The notes under the pieces are model-generated. The model made no database searches, was not told the origin of the DNA, and saw nothing but the letters and a program-made list of their open reading frames with translations. Position numbers and translations under genes: made by a program. DNA of 64,000 bases from Modestobacter muralis. Its GTDB lineage: Bacteria; Actinomycetota; Actinomycetes; Mycobacteriales; Geodermatophilaceae. Shown piece by piece: positions 1 to 8,701 of the stretch (within the stretch, counting starts at the first letter, position 1; the number at the start of each line of letters is the position of its first letter). The stretch spans positions 27,899 through 91,898 of the forward strand of contig NZ_JAAGWH010000039.1 of assembly GCF_010682105.1 (NCBI RefSeq), written 5' to 3'.

Positions 1-1
1 C

Positions 2-445
2 AGCGGATCGGTCTCGCTCAAGCACCTCGGGATCGGCCTGCTCGGTGCGCTCGCTTACGGCCTGGGCAACGTCGCGCGTGGCGCGGGTGTGCGCGACTGG
101 GAGGCGCCGATCGTCGGCAGCCTGATCGGCGCGGCCGTAGGTCTGCTCGTCTACGGACTGGTCAACACCGATCTCCGCAAGCTCCCGAGTGCCGTACGCG
201 GTGCCGATCCGGTCGGTCGACGGATGTGGCTGCTCAGTGGCGTGCTGACGATCGGCGCACAAACTTGTCAAATCGCGGCTACGCAGTACATACCCGTGGC
301 CATCGCCGTGGTGATCTCCGTATCGGTCCCGGTGATCGTCTTGCCTGTCAGCGTCATCTTCCTCCGCCGGGAGGCGATCGGAGTGCCCACGGCCGCCGGT
401 GTCCTGCTCATCCTCGGGGGTGTCATAGGCCTCGTCGTCAGCTGA
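2..445 (+). CDS. DMT/EamA-family transporter, C-terminal part (5' end outside window)
   Basis: The frame is open from the window edge to the TGA at 443-445, about 147 codons, so the beginning lies outside. The visible part has at least four hydrophobic helices, including IPVAIAVVISVSVPVIVLPV, then a short basic loop FLRREAIG and a last helix GVLLILGGVIGLVVS. A helix, a loop with an RRE motif and a Gly-rich final helix is how the second EamA repeat of drug/metabolite transporters ends. Such proteins are ten-helix inner-membrane metabolite carriers. The substrate cannot be read. The hydrolase genes that follow may belong to the same unit, but the 127-base gap leaves this open. Confidence 0.75.
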   Translation, partial: SGSVSLKHLGIGLLGALAYGLGNVARGAGVRDWEAPIVGSLIGAAVGLLVYGLVNTDLRKLPSAVRGADPVGRRMWLLSGVLTIGAQTCQIAATQYIPVAIAVVISVSVPVIVLPVSVIFLRREAIGVPTAAGVLLILGGVIGLVVS

Positions 446-572
446 GCCCCCGGGTGCCACGCACCGGGTGATTGACTCCAGGACGAGGCCTGCAGTAGAA
501 CTCTGCGCTACAGAGCAGTGTTCTGGGCGGGCGCCCTGTCCCCCCACCATGTCGAGCGGAGTCGCTGAACCG

Positions 573-1475
573 ATGGACAACGACCTCTTCCCCTACAGCC
601 CGATCGTCGACCGGCCTGCCATCCGGTGGCCAGGGGGTGCGCGGGTCGCCTTCTACCTGGGCCTCAATGTCGAGCATTACCCGATCGACAGGCCGTCCAC
701 GAACATCTTCGGTGGCACCGCCGGGCTCACACCCGACGCGCTGAACTACGGCTGGCGGGACTACGGGCCGCGCGTGGGCATCTGGCGGCTGATCGAGAGC
801 CTGGACCGGCACGGCGTGCCGGCCAGTGTGCTGCTCAACTCCGACGTCTGCGCGCGATACCCGCAGATCATGCAGGCCGGAATCGACCGGGAATGGGCCT
901 GGGTGGCGCATGGTAGGGACAATTCGACCTACCAGGCGGGCATGGACCGGGAGACGGAGCGCGCGTATCTCACCGAGGTCGTCGACACCATCGAGGCCGC
1001 CATCGGCCGGCGTCCGCAGGGCTGGCTCGGCCCGGCATTGACCGAGACGTTCGACACCCCGTCCTTGCTCGCTGAGCTGGGGTTGGGTTACACGCTGGAC
1101 TGGACGAACGACGATCAGCCCTACGAGCTCGCCGTGCCCGGCATGCTGAGCGTGCCGTACTCGATCGAGATGAACGACGTCACGCTGTTCGTGAGCAAGA
1201 GCTACACTGGCCCGGAGTTCCTGGAGGCGGTCAAGGATCAGCTTGACCAGCTCTACGCGGACTCGGCGGACTCCGGCCGCGTCATGGCGCTGTGCATCCA
1301 CCCTTTCAGCGTCAATCAGCCCTTCCGGCACAAGTACCTGGACCAGGCGCTGGAGTACATCGCCGGGCACGAGGGCGTCTGGCTGACCACCAGTGACCGG
1401 ATCGCCGAGGTATACCGGGAGCAGCGCGGACCGGGTCGGCCCGGTTCCACTGTTGCGGAGGAGATCGCCCGATGA
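573..1475 (+). CDS. polysaccharide deacetylase-fold hydrolase (PuuE allantoinase / cyclic imide hydrolase type)
   Basis: 300 aa. The start at 573 ([15 protein letters not shown]) is preferred to an in-frame ATG at 549 because the [13 protein letters not shown] stretch looks like the family's conserved beginning. A CGGAG lies 11 bases upstream, so the choice is not certain. The NodB-type barrel shows [18 protein letters not shown] near the N-terminus, [12 protein letters not shown], the metal-site region [11 protein letters not shown] near residue 112, and [21 protein letters not shown]. This layout is seen in members acting on small cyclic amides (allantoin, cyclic imides) rather than polysaccharide. 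The stop overlaps the next start (ATGA), so the gene is coupled to an amidohydrolase. Together they suggest stepwise opening of a cyclic amide or ureide; the substrate is inferred. Confidence 0.85.
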   Translation: MDNDLFPYSPIVDRPAIRWPGGARVAFYLGLNVEHYPIDRPSTNIFGGTAGLTPDALNYGWRDYGPRVGIWRLIESLDRHGVPASVLLNSDVCARYPQIMQAGIDREWAWVAHGRDNSTYQAGMDRETERAYLTEVVDTIEAAIGRRPQGWLGPALTETFDTPSLLAELGLGYTLDWTNDDQPYELAVPGMLSVPYSIEMNDVTLFVSKSYTGPEFLEAVKDQLDQLYADSADSGRVMALCIHPFSVNQPFRHKYLDQALEYIAGHEGVWLTTSDRIAEVYREQRGPGRPGSTVAEEIAR

Positions 1476-2125
1476 GCGACGTCGTTGCCGAGTACCAGCG
1501 ACTGCGTCAGGAGTTCCGGGACAAGGGCTTCGGTAGCCGAGTCGGCTTCGGACAGCGGCCGGCCCTGCTCGCCGTCGACTTCATCACCGGTTTCACAGAT
1601 CTGCGGTCGCCACTGGCGGGGGACCTGGACAGCCAGCTGGCAGCGACCAACCGGCTGCTGGAACCGGCCCGGGCAGCCGGTATCCCGATCATCTTCTCCA
1701 CTGTGTCCTACGATGCCGAGCTGCAGGAAGCCGGCGTCTGGGTGCGGAAGATCCCGGCCAACAAGTGGCTCGTGGAAGGCAGCGAGTGGGTCGAGGTGGA
1801 CAAGCGCCTTGATCAGCGTCCCAACGAGACGACGCTGATCAAGAAGTACGCCTCATGCTTCTTCGGGACCGATCTGGCGGCGCGGCTCGTGTCCCGGCAC
1901 GTGGACACGCTGATCATCACGGGCTGCACGACGAGTGGCTGTGTCCGCGCCACCGCCGTCGACGCCTGCTCGTTCGGGTTCCACACCATCGTGGTCGAGG
2001 AGGCGGTGGGGGATCGTGCGGCACTGCCGCACGCCGCGAGCCTGTTCGACATCGACGCCAAGTACGGCGACGTGGTGAGTCTCGACGAGACGCTGGCGTA
2101 CCTCTCCACCGGCGTCGCCTCCTGA
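1472..2125 (+). CDS. isochorismatase-family cysteine amidohydrolase, N-carbamoylsarcosine amidase-like
   Basis: 217 aa, overlapping the upstream gene by 4 bp, with a GGAGGAG ribosome site 8 bases before the ATG. The Asp-Lys-Cys triad of the family is visible: Asp in [12 protein letters not shown] (near residue 35), Lys in [16 protein letters not shown] (near 123) and the nucleophile Cys in [16 protein letters not shown] (near 155). The N-terminal run [19 protein letters not shown] and the phrase [26 protein letters not shown] resemble N-carbamoylsarcosine and maleamate amidohydrolases, which cleave a terminal amide or carbamoyl group to release ammonia (and CO2). The coupled deacetylase-fold hydrolase and nearby hydantoinase-like genes fit a ureide or imide pathway. 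The exact substrate is not determined. Confidence 0.88.
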   Translation: MSDVVAEYQRLRQEFRDKGFGSRVGFGQRPALLAVDFITGFTDLRSPLAGDLDSQLAATNRLLEPARAAGIPIIFSTVSYDAELQEAGVWVRKIPANKWLVEGSEWVEVDKRLDQRPNETTLIKKYASCFFGTDLAARLVSRHVDTLIITGCTTSGCVRATAVDACSFGFHTIVVEEAVGDRAALPHAASLFDIDAKYGDVVSLDETLAYLSTGVAS

Positions 2126-2234
2126 CCGGATCGTGACGCGAGGTGCCCGTGCCTCGGGGGCGGGCGCTGTCGTCCCCGCAGCGCAGGTCGGGGACGGCCG
2201 TCGTCTGCGCTGCCGGACACGGATGCGCACCGCG

Positions 2235-2720
2235 GTGACCGCGTCCAAGCCAGTTCGCGCTCATCGTCACGTCGATGAGGTGGCCCCCGAACTTCTTGCC
2301 GTCGGGGTCGTCCCAGCGAAGCATCAGCACGTCACCCAGCCGGCCGTCCTGACCGACACGGGGCGGCCCGCTCCGCGTGGTCGCCGGTGGCCCACCTCGA
2401 CGCGACGGTGTCCGTGTCCGGGCCGCACGTCCAGGCAAGCCCGGGGAGGCAGGTCGGACGCCAGCGGACTCGTTCGCCCACCCTGCAACCGCGGCGCTGC
2501 GGGTGACGGCCGGTCCGGAGGCGGTCGTCACCGGCACCAGGCGAAGCAGTCGCCAGGGCAGCTGCCAGTTGACGCGTGCGGCCGTGCTGCCATCCGGCGG
2601 GCCTTGACCGGTCGCCACGCACCGAGCCGGAATTGCCCGCGCATCCGCAGGTTGACCGACCGCACCAGTGCGTACCGGTCGCGATGGTGCGGGTCAGCCA
2701 GCGACGGGCAGCGGCGCGAC
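2235..2720 (-). pseudogene. relic of a DUF6544-like protein gene (tentative)
   Basis: Read on the minus strand, one frame gives RYALVRSVNLRMRGQFRLG followed by AWRPVKARRM. After a frame change near 2605 another frame gives RVNWQLPWRLL and later LMLRWDDPDGKKFGGHLIDV. The order, an 'LRMRG.hRLG.W.P..A' strand, then an F/V-x-W segment, then a 'RWxxPDGxxF' motif, recalls the DUF6544 family of about 250-residue proteins of unknown function. No single frame covers the region and there is no good start, so this would be a dead copy. The family match is from memory of motifs and remains tentative. Confidence 0.3.
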
Positions 2721-3391
2721 CATGTCATCGCTTGACTGTCCAGCCGGCTGGGTGATCGACGCCAGAGAGACCCAGTCAGCGCGGGTGACGCGTGCCCCAC
2801 CGGCGACCGGACAACCCGCGGCGCGTCCTCCCCACGCCAGAACCTCGGCCGGTGTGGGCCCAGGTGTGGAGGACGGTCGCCAGCAGCGAGGCGTTGGTGG
2901 GGCGTACCGGCCCACGCGTCGCTCCTGGGGCGACGATTCGCCCCTGACCCGAGCGAGGAGGGCCGGCAGTAAGCCCACCCCATCGGTAAGGGAGCCGACG
3001 GCGAGCAGGCCGCCGGTGGTCAGTAGGGAGGACACCGGCCACAAGTCACAGCTCACCTCCCTGACCGCTGATCGATTCCTCAGCTGGGCACATCGGCCGA
3101 ACGCAGGCCTTCGGTGCGCTGAGCAGGTGCAGAAGACGGTGCGGCGCGGCCACCACGACGACTATCCAGGTGCGAACGCTCTCACGCCCGTTCCTCCGGT
3201 TACTCCCGCGACGGTCGCGCCGGCGAGTGGCCTCGTCGACGGGCCTGCCTGGGAGGCGGCGCCCCGAGGCGCTCCGGGACTCCGATTGCCAGCGGGAGCT
3301 GATGGGTTCCTCCGGGTCGGAAAAGCCATGCTTCGCTCCCTGCGCCAGACCGGCCATCTCCGCAGGACGGAAGGCGGCACTGGACAGCAGA

Positions 3392-3415
3392 CACCCCGAA
3401 TGATCTAGTGGGGTG
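3392..3415. promoter_or_regulatory. inverted repeat CACCCC-N12-GGGGTG upstream of hyuA
   Basis: Perfect 6-bp arms at 3392-3397 and 3410-3415 flank an AT-richer centre (gaatgatctagt), 52 bases before the hyuA start codon. Position and AT-rich core would suit an operator over the promoter of the hyu operon. No regulator gene is adjacent, and short palindromes occur by chance, so this is only a candidate. Confidence 0.3.
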
Positions 3416-3466
3416 GCGGCGCTCACACAAGCGGCGGGACGCGATGGTGGGTTTACAGGAGGTGTC

Positions 3467-5566
3467 ATGGCCTACGTGATCGGGATCGACATCGGTGGAA
3501 CGTTCACCGATGCGTTCGCGGCGGACGAGCACGGCAAGGTGGCGGGGGTAAAGACGCCGTCCACGCCACCGGACTTCTCGCAGGGTTTCCTTACCGTGCT
3601 CGACGAACTCGCCGGGTCCCTCGGAACGACAACCGAGGACCTGCTCGCCGACACTCACTACATTGTGCACGGAACGACGTCAACCCTGAACGCGCTGGTC
3701 ACCGGAGACGTCGCTACGGTCGGTTTCCTTACCACGCGCGGCCACGCCGACTCGATCGCGATCATGAACCTGGAGGGCCGATACGCCGGCCTGGGTGCCG
3801 ACCAGGTCCAAGACATGGTTCGGACCGCCAAGCCTGCTCCTCTGGTTCCCCCACGACTGGTGCGCGAGATCAACGAGCGGATCGACCACAAGGGCTCCGT
3901 GGTCGTCGAGCTCGACGAGGACGGCACCCGGACGGCGATCCGCGAGCTGGTCGCAGCAGGCGCCCAGGCGATCGCGGTCAGTCTTCTGTGGAGCTTCCGG
4001 AACCCTGCGCACGAGAAGCGGATCGGCGAGCTGGTGGCCGAGGAGGCGCCCGACGCCTACGTGGCGCTCTCCTGTGAGGTGAGCCCACGGATCCGGGAAT
4101 ACTCCCGTAGCGCGACCACGATCATGAACACCCAGGTCGGACCCCGGCTGCGGGACTACCTCCGGCCGCTGGAGGCGGAGCTGCGCTCTCGTGGCTTCGA
4201 GGGGTCACTGCTGGTCATGCAGGGGTCCGGCGGCTGCGTCGACTCGGCGGATGCGCCGTCCCGGGCGATCACGACCATCGGCTCGGTGCTCACCGGCGGC
4301 GTCGTCGGGTGTACCCGGCTGGCCAGTGAGCTGGGCCACCGCAACGTGATCTCTACCGACATGGGCGGGACCACCTTCCTCGCCGGGCTGGTGGTCGACG
4401 GCGAGCCGGTCTCCACGACCAGCACCGTCCTGAATCAGCACCAGCTCAACGTGCCGATGGTCGACGTGCACACGATCGGTGCTGGCGGCGGTGCGATCGC
4501 CTGGGTCGACAGCGGTGGCAATCTGCACGTCGGCCCGCGTAGCGCCGGCGCCCGGCCGGGCCCGGCATGCTACGGCGAGGGCGGCACCGAGCCGACCGTC
4601 ACTGACGTCGACCTGCTGCTGGGCATCGTCAACCCGGACAACTTCCTGGGCGGACGCAAGCAGCTCTCGAAGGAATTGGCCGCCGAGTCCGTGCGAAAGC
4701 ACATCGCCGAGCCACTCGGGCTTTCCGTCGATGACGCGTGCGCGGCGGTCTACGCCATCCAGAACGCGCAGACCGCCGACCTGGTCCGCAAGGTCGTGGT
4801 CACCTCCGGACACGACCCGCGCGACTTCGTCCTGTACGCCTTCGGTGGCGCTGGCCCGATGCACTGCGCCAGCTACGCCGCAGACCTCGACGTCAGTGAG
4901 GTCGTGGTCCCGCTCGGGCCGACGGCCGCGGTCTTCTCCGCCTACGGTCTCGCGGCCTCGGACATCGTTCTCACCGCTGAACTATCGGCGCCCAGCAATT
5001 TCCCGGTGGAGCCGGAGGTGTTCAACGGCGCCTTCGCCGGGCTGCGCAGGGAGCTGGAGAGCCGCCTGTCGGCCCAGGCGCTGCGCTTCTCCGAGGTGGC
5101 GTACCGGAATGAGGTCGATATGCGATACACCATGCAGCTGGCGGAAGTGGCCACCCCGGTGCCCACCGGCGAGCTGGACGCGGCCGATCTGGACGCCGTC
5201 GGGGCGTCCTTCGGGCAGCGCTACGAGCAGCTGTACGGGAGGGGCTCGGGGTTCGCCGAAGCCGGTCTGCAGTTGATCACCTACCGCACACAAGCGGTTG
5301 GCGTCCTCCCCATCCGGCCAACGCTTGGTGCCGTAGAGCAAAGCTCGGGAGATGCCCAGCCGACCAGCCAGCGGCGGGTGTTCCTCGATGCGCGGCGGGG
5401 CTGGCAGGACGCTGACATCTATGACTACGGCGTGCTCGCCGAGGGGCACGAGCTGAAGGGGCCCGCCGTCGTCGAGGCGCCCACCACGACCGTCGCCCTG
5501 CCCGAAGGCTGTGTCGGCCGGGTCGACCGACTCGGCAACCTCGTCATCCGTTACACGCAGGCCTGA
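3467..5566 (+). CDS. hyuA: hydantoinase/oxoprolinase family protein, HyuA subunit
   Basis: 699 aa, full length for the family. The ATG at 3467 follows a strong AGGAGGT (3457-3463), while an in-frame upstream GTG lacks one. The N-terminus GIDIGGTFTDAFA (residues 5-17) is the phosphate-binding loop of the ASKHA ATPase-like fold. The second domain contains STDMGGTTFLAGLV (near 298) and IGAGGGAIAWVD (near 338), and the third has YAFGGAGPMHCASYAADL. HyuA works with HyuB in ATP-dependent opening of hydantoins or 5-oxoproline, or as the activating subunit of acetone/acetophenone carboxylases. A small zinc-type subunit two genes on favours a three-subunit, carboxylase-like complex. The cytosolic substrate is unknown. 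Confidence 0.93.
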   Translation: MAYVIGIDIGGTFTDAFAADEHGKVAGVKTPSTPPDFSQGFLTVLDELAGSLGTTTEDLLADTHYIVHGTTSTLNALVTGDVATVGFLTTRGHADSIAIMNLEGRYAGLGADQVQDMVRTAKPAPLVPPRLVREINERIDHKGSVVVELDEDGTRTAIRELVAAGAQAIAVSLLWSFRNPAHEKRIGELVAEEAPDAYVALSCEVSPRIREYSRSATTIMNTQVGPRLRDYLRPLEAELRSRGFEGSLLVMQGSGGCVDSADAPSRAITTIGSVLTGGVVGCTRLASELGHRNVISTDMGGTTFLAGLVVDGEPVSTTSTVLNQHQLNVPMVDVHTIGAGGGAIAWVDSGGNLHVGPRSAGARPGPACYGEGGTEPTVTDVDLLLGIVNPDNFLGGRKQLSKELAAESVRKHIAEPLGLSVDDACAAVYAIQNAQTADLVRKVVVTSGHDPRDFVLYAFGGAGPMHCASYAADLDVSEVVVPLGPTAAVFSAYGLAASDIVLTAELSAPSNFPVEPEVFNGAFAGLRRELESRLSAQALRFSEVAYRNEVDMRYTMQLAEVATPVPTGELDAADLDAVGASFGQRYEQLYGRGSGFAEAGLQLITYRTQAVGVLPIRPTLGAVEQSSGDAQPTSQRRVFLDARRGWQDADIYDYGVLAEGHELKGPAVVEAPTTTVALPEGCVGRVDRLGNLVIRYTQA

Positions 5567-5579
5567 GAGGAATCCGTAG

Positions 5580-7568
5580 ATGCCCGTAATTCCCGTGGCC
5601 GGTGCCGAGAGGTTCGCCAACCTGCCGGCTTCGCCAGAAGAGACCCGTCGCATCGTCGGCGACTCGCTGCGACTGCACGACGTCGACCAGGCGACCGTCG
5701 ACGCCCTTGACCCACTCACGTACGAGGTCATCCGGCACCGCCTCACCTCGATCACTGAGGAGATGGGTGAGGCGCTGAAGCGGATGTCCGGGTCCGTTGT
5801 GGTCACCGACTGCAACGACTTCGACGCTGCGATCATGGACGAGGTCGGCGACGTGGTGCAGGTCGGCCTGTACAACACCGAACTGGCGGCTTCGCTGGAC
5901 ATGGCCGCCAACTGGACGCTCCGGGAACGCTGCGCTCGCCCAGGGATCGGTCCGGGCGACATGTTCCTGTGCAATGACCCCTGGGTTGGTGGCGGTCTGC
6001 ACCAGAATGACGTCAGTCTCTTCGCTCCGCTGTTCGTTGACGGCGAGCTGTTCTGCTGGACTGGCGCGGTCGCGCACCAGGTCGACCTGGGGGGGGTCTC
6101 ACCAGGAAGCTGGTCGGTGGGGGGCAGCGACGTCTTCTGGGAGTCGCTGCCTACCCCACCGGTCAAGATTGTCGAGGGTGGAGAGATCCGGACCGACATC
6201 GAGGACGTCTGGCTACGTCGTTCCCGCGTTCCCAAGCTCGTCGCGCTGGACTTGCGAGCCAAGATCGGCGCCAACAACGTCGCGCACGAGCGGTTGCGCG
6301 CGCTGTGCGAGAAGTACGGCGCGGGCACCGTGAAGGCCGTCATGCGCCGAACAATGGACGATGCTGAGTCGCGGCTGCGAGCGAAGCTGCGAGAGCTGCC
6401 TGATGGGTCCTGGACGTCGGTGGCCCATCAGGACTCGGCTCGGTCTGGCGACCGGGGGATCTACAAGATCGTCCTCAAGTTGACGAAGGACGGCGACAGA
6501 CTGGTCTTCGACTTCACCGGCACTGATGCGCAGGTGGACGGTCTGATCAACTGCACGTTCGCTGGGTTGCGCGGCGGCATCATGCCGGTCGTGTTGACCA
6601 TGCTCTGTGGCGACATCCCCTGGGCGTGCGGGGGGATCTACCGCTGCATCGAGATCATCAGCGAGTCGGGGACGATCAACAATGCGACCTTCCCGGCCGG
6701 AGTCGGGAAGGCGTCGGTGGCTTCTGCGTGGGCGACCATGAATGTCACAACCGAGTGCCTGGCCGGGATGCTGGACACCCACCCGGAGCACCGCAAGCGG
6801 CTGATGAGCGTCTGCTGCGGCACCTGGGACTTCGCCCTGCTCGCCGGGGTCGACCAGCGCGGTTTGGGTTTCGTCACGATGCTCTGCGACTCGATGGCCG
6901 GGGGACTGGGTGCCCGGTCGGACTCCGATGGCGTGGACACCGGTGGGCTGGCACCCATCCCGATGGGACGGGTGGCCGACGTGGAGATGAATGAGTTTGC
7001 CTTCCCGATGCTCTACTTGTGGCGCCGGGAGGAGGCCGACTCCGGCGGCCCCGGCCGCTTCCGAGGTGGGGTGGGGGCATCAAGCTGTTTTCTCCCGTAC
7101 GACAGCCCTCTCGGGGGCGTGCACCTGGTGGTCTCGGCGCCCGGTAAGGCGCTCCCGCTGGCCAACGGCCTGTCCGGCGGGCTGCCCGCAGGTACCCAGC
7201 ATGACGTGCTCCTGCGGGGTACCGACATCGCCGCGCAGTTCGCAGCCGGTCGCATCCCCGGATCGCTGGCCGAGCTCTCGGGCAGCACCGACCTGCTGCC
7301 CGCCCACCACGAGACCGATCTAGGTCCCGATGACGTCTATTACACCCACTGGCAGGGCGGCGGCGGCTACGGCGACCCACTGCTCCGCGACCCCGTGGCC
7401 GTCGCTGCCGACGTGGTGGCCCACAAGGTTTCGCCCCGAGGGGCGGAGGAGGTGTACGGCGTCGTGCTGGACGCCGACTACGCGACCGACCTGGACGCGA
7501 CCACTACCCTGCGCGCGGCACTTCGCCGCAGCCGCGCAGGGGTCGACGACAAGGAGATTCCCGCATGA
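5580..7568 (+). CDS. hyuB: hydantoinase B/oxoprolinase family protein, HyuB subunit
   Basis: 662 aa, 13 bases after hyuA, with GAGAGGA before the ATG. Family signatures include DPLTYEVIRHRLTSITEEMG near residue 40, RPGIGPGDMFLCNDPWVGG near 120-137, HQVDLGGVSPGSW, GKASVASAWATMNVTTEC and the ending HWQGGGGYGDPLLRDP. HyuB carries the catalytic site of N-methylhydantoin and 5-oxoproline hydrolases and is the beta-type subunit of acetone carboxylases. The hyuA-hyuB-small-subunit order with tight spacing indicates one complex. The FLCNDPWVGGGLHQNDV segment is a typical metal-site region. It is intact, and sequence alone does not distinguish hydrolase from carboxylase activity. Confidence 0.93.
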   Translation: MPVIPVAGAERFANLPASPEETRRIVGDSLRLHDVDQATVDALDPLTYEVIRHRLTSITEEMGEALKRMSGSVVVTDCNDFDAAIMDEVGDVVQVGLYNTELAASLDMAANWTLRERCARPGIGPGDMFLCNDPWVGGGLHQNDVSLFAPLFVDGELFCWTGAVAHQVDLGGVSPGSWSVGGSDVFWESLPTPPVKIVEGGEIRTDIEDVWLRRSRVPKLVALDLRAKIGANNVAHERLRALCEKYGAGTVKAVMRRTMDDAESRLRAKLRELPDGSWTSVAHQDSARSGDRGIYKIVLKLTKDGDRLVFDFTGTDAQVDGLINCTFAGLRGGIMPVVLTMLCGDIPWACGGIYRCIEIISESGTINNATFPAGVGKASVASAWATMNVTTECLAGMLDTHPEHRKRLMSVCCGTWDFALLAGVDQRGLGFVTMLCDSMAGGLGARSDSDGVDTGGLAPIPMGRVADVEMNEFAFPMLYLWRREEADSGGPGRFRGGVGASSCFLPYDSPLGGVHLVVSAPGKALPLANGLSGGLPAGTQHDVLLRGTDIAAQFAAGRIPGSLAELSGSTDLLPAHHETDLGPDDVYYTHWQGGGGYGDPLLRDPVAVAADVVAHKVSPRGAEEVYGVVLDADYATDLDATTTLRAALRRSRAGVDDKEIPA

Positions 7569-7861
7569 GCGTGTTCATCGACGAGAACCTTGAGCAGGAC
7601 GATGCAGGCCTGGTCAGCTGCCGGCACTGCTCGGCGCGGGTGGGCGTGGCCGCCGACCCATTGCGGGATGCGCGTGTCCGGGAGAGCGCACCCAGGACGG
7701 CTGGGCCGTCGGTGCGCGCAGAGGCCAGCAACTTCACCGACCGCGAGGTGGTGTTCCGGCAGGCCTTCTGTCCGGAGTGCCTGACCCTGCTGCAGGCCGA
7801 GATCGTGCCGGCCGATGAGCCGTCGTTCCGCATCCGTTCGCTGAAGCTGGTGGGCGCGTGA
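7565..7861 (+). CDS. small two-CxxC protein, acetone carboxylase gamma-subunit-like
   Basis: 98 aa, overlapping hyuB by 4 bp, with AAGGAG before the ATG. Two metal-knuckle pairs are plain: CRHC at residues 19-22 and CPEC at 69-72, the latter in FRQAFCPECLTLLQAEIV. Size, spacing of the pairs and position directly behind HyuA/HyuB genes match the small gamma subunit of acetone/acetophenone-type carboxylases (AcxC-like), which binds zinc and is needed for assembly or activity. Simple hydantoinases lack such a subunit, so its presence is the best clue to the chemistry of this operon. The family assignment is moderately sure; the zinc is inferred from the cysteines. Confidence 0.75.
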   Translation: MSVFIDENLEQDDAGLVSCRHCSARVGVAADPLRDARVRESAPRTAGPSVRAEASNFTDREVVFRQAFCPECLTLLQAEIVPADEPSFRIRSLKLVGA

Positions 7862-8616
7862 CTCGGCTGGAAGGGCGGGTGGTGGTCGTCACCGGCGGAG
7901 GTCAGGGACTCGGGCGGGCCTACGCCCAGCGGATCGTCGAGGACGGCGGCACGGTCGTGATCGCCGACCTAAACGAGGAGAAGGGTTCCGCGGTGGCTGC
8001 GGAGCTCGGCGCCGACGGGGCGACCGCTCGGTTCCATCACCTCGACGTCGGCGACCCGGCTTCAGTCTCCGCGCTCGCCGATGCCGTCACCGCCGAGTTC
8101 GGTGCGGTGCACGGGCTGGTCAACAACGCTGCGATCTTCTCCACGATCGCCATGAAGCCGTTCTGGGACATCCCGATCGACGAGTGGGACCGGCTTATGT
8201 TGGTCAATCTCCGCGGGCCCTGGTTGTTGACGAGCGCGCTGCTGCCAGCGCTGCGGGCGGCCGGTGGAGCCAGCATCGTCAACGTCGGCTCCGATGCCGT
8301 CTGGCTGGGCCGCCCCGGGTACCTGCATTACATCGCCAGCAAGGGCGGGGTGACCGCGATGACCCACGCGATGGCTCATGAGCTCGGCGGAGACCTGATC
8401 CGGGTGAACTCCATCTCACCCGGCGCGACCTACACGGAGGTGCCACGCGGCACCGTCTCGGCTGAGCAGAAGGCGGCGATGCAAGCCGCTCAGGCCTTGC
8501 ACCGTGACGCAGAACCCGCCGACATGGTCGGCGTCCTGGCTTTCCTCCTCTCTGAGGACAGCCGCTGGGTCACCGGTCAGACCCTGAGCGTCAATGGTGG
8601 CCTGCTGCACCGCTGA
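7858..8616 (+). CDS. short-chain dehydrogenase/reductase
   Basis: 252 aa, GTG start in a GTGA overlap with the preceding gene. It is a classical SDR: cofactor loop [13 protein letters not shown] near residue 10, Asp in VIADLNEE pointing to NAD(H), NNAAIFSTI, and the catalytic Ser-Tyr-Lys set in [25 protein letters not shown] (shown split: NVGSDAV, then YIASK). The C-terminus [16 protein letters not shown] is typical. It probably oxidises an alcohol formed from the imported compound to a ketone or aldehyde before the adjacent aldehyde dehydrogenase. This step is inferred from gene order. Confidence 0.88.
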   Translation: MTRLEGRVVVVTGGGQGLGRAYAQRIVEDGGTVVIADLNEEKGSAVAAELGADGATARFHHLDVGDPASVSALADAVTAEFGAVHGLVNNAAIFSTIAMKPFWDIPIDEWDRLMLVNLRGPWLLTSALLPALRAAGGASIVNVGSDAVWLGRPGYLHYIASKGGVTAMTHAMAHELGGDLIRVNSISPGATYTEVPRGTVSAEQKAAMQAAQALHRDAEPADMVGVLAFLLSEDSRWVTGQTLSVNGGLLHR

Positions 8617-8701
8617 CCCTGGACGTCGGGCCCGATCAGATATCCGCCCGACGCGCAGCGTCCCAACCCACCGATCCCCTACAACGGAGGACCAGGACAA
8701 A

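Larger units (their letters stand above)
2126..3466. other. 1.3-kb region without an intact gene
   Basis: No frame on either strand has credible coding character throughout. The minus strand from about 2720 down to 2240 contains a recognisable relic (separate entry). The stretch 2776-3060 has short frames with no recognisable domain. A palindrome at 3392-3415 precedes the hyu operon. The rest reads as decayed DNA. Confidence 0.5.

Noticed and set aside
438..1370. Long minus-strand frame opposite the deacetylase gene
   Set aside because: Arg/Val/His-rich shadow of a GC-rich gene; no ribosome site or domain.
2139..2156. Hairpin cgagg-N8-cctcg after the isochorismatase gene
   Set aside because: Stem of only 5 bp in very GC-rich DNA; too weak to call a terminator.
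4205..4864. Minus-strand frames across hyuA and hyuB
   Set aside because: Antisense shadows; real codon pattern lies on the plus strand with full family motifs.
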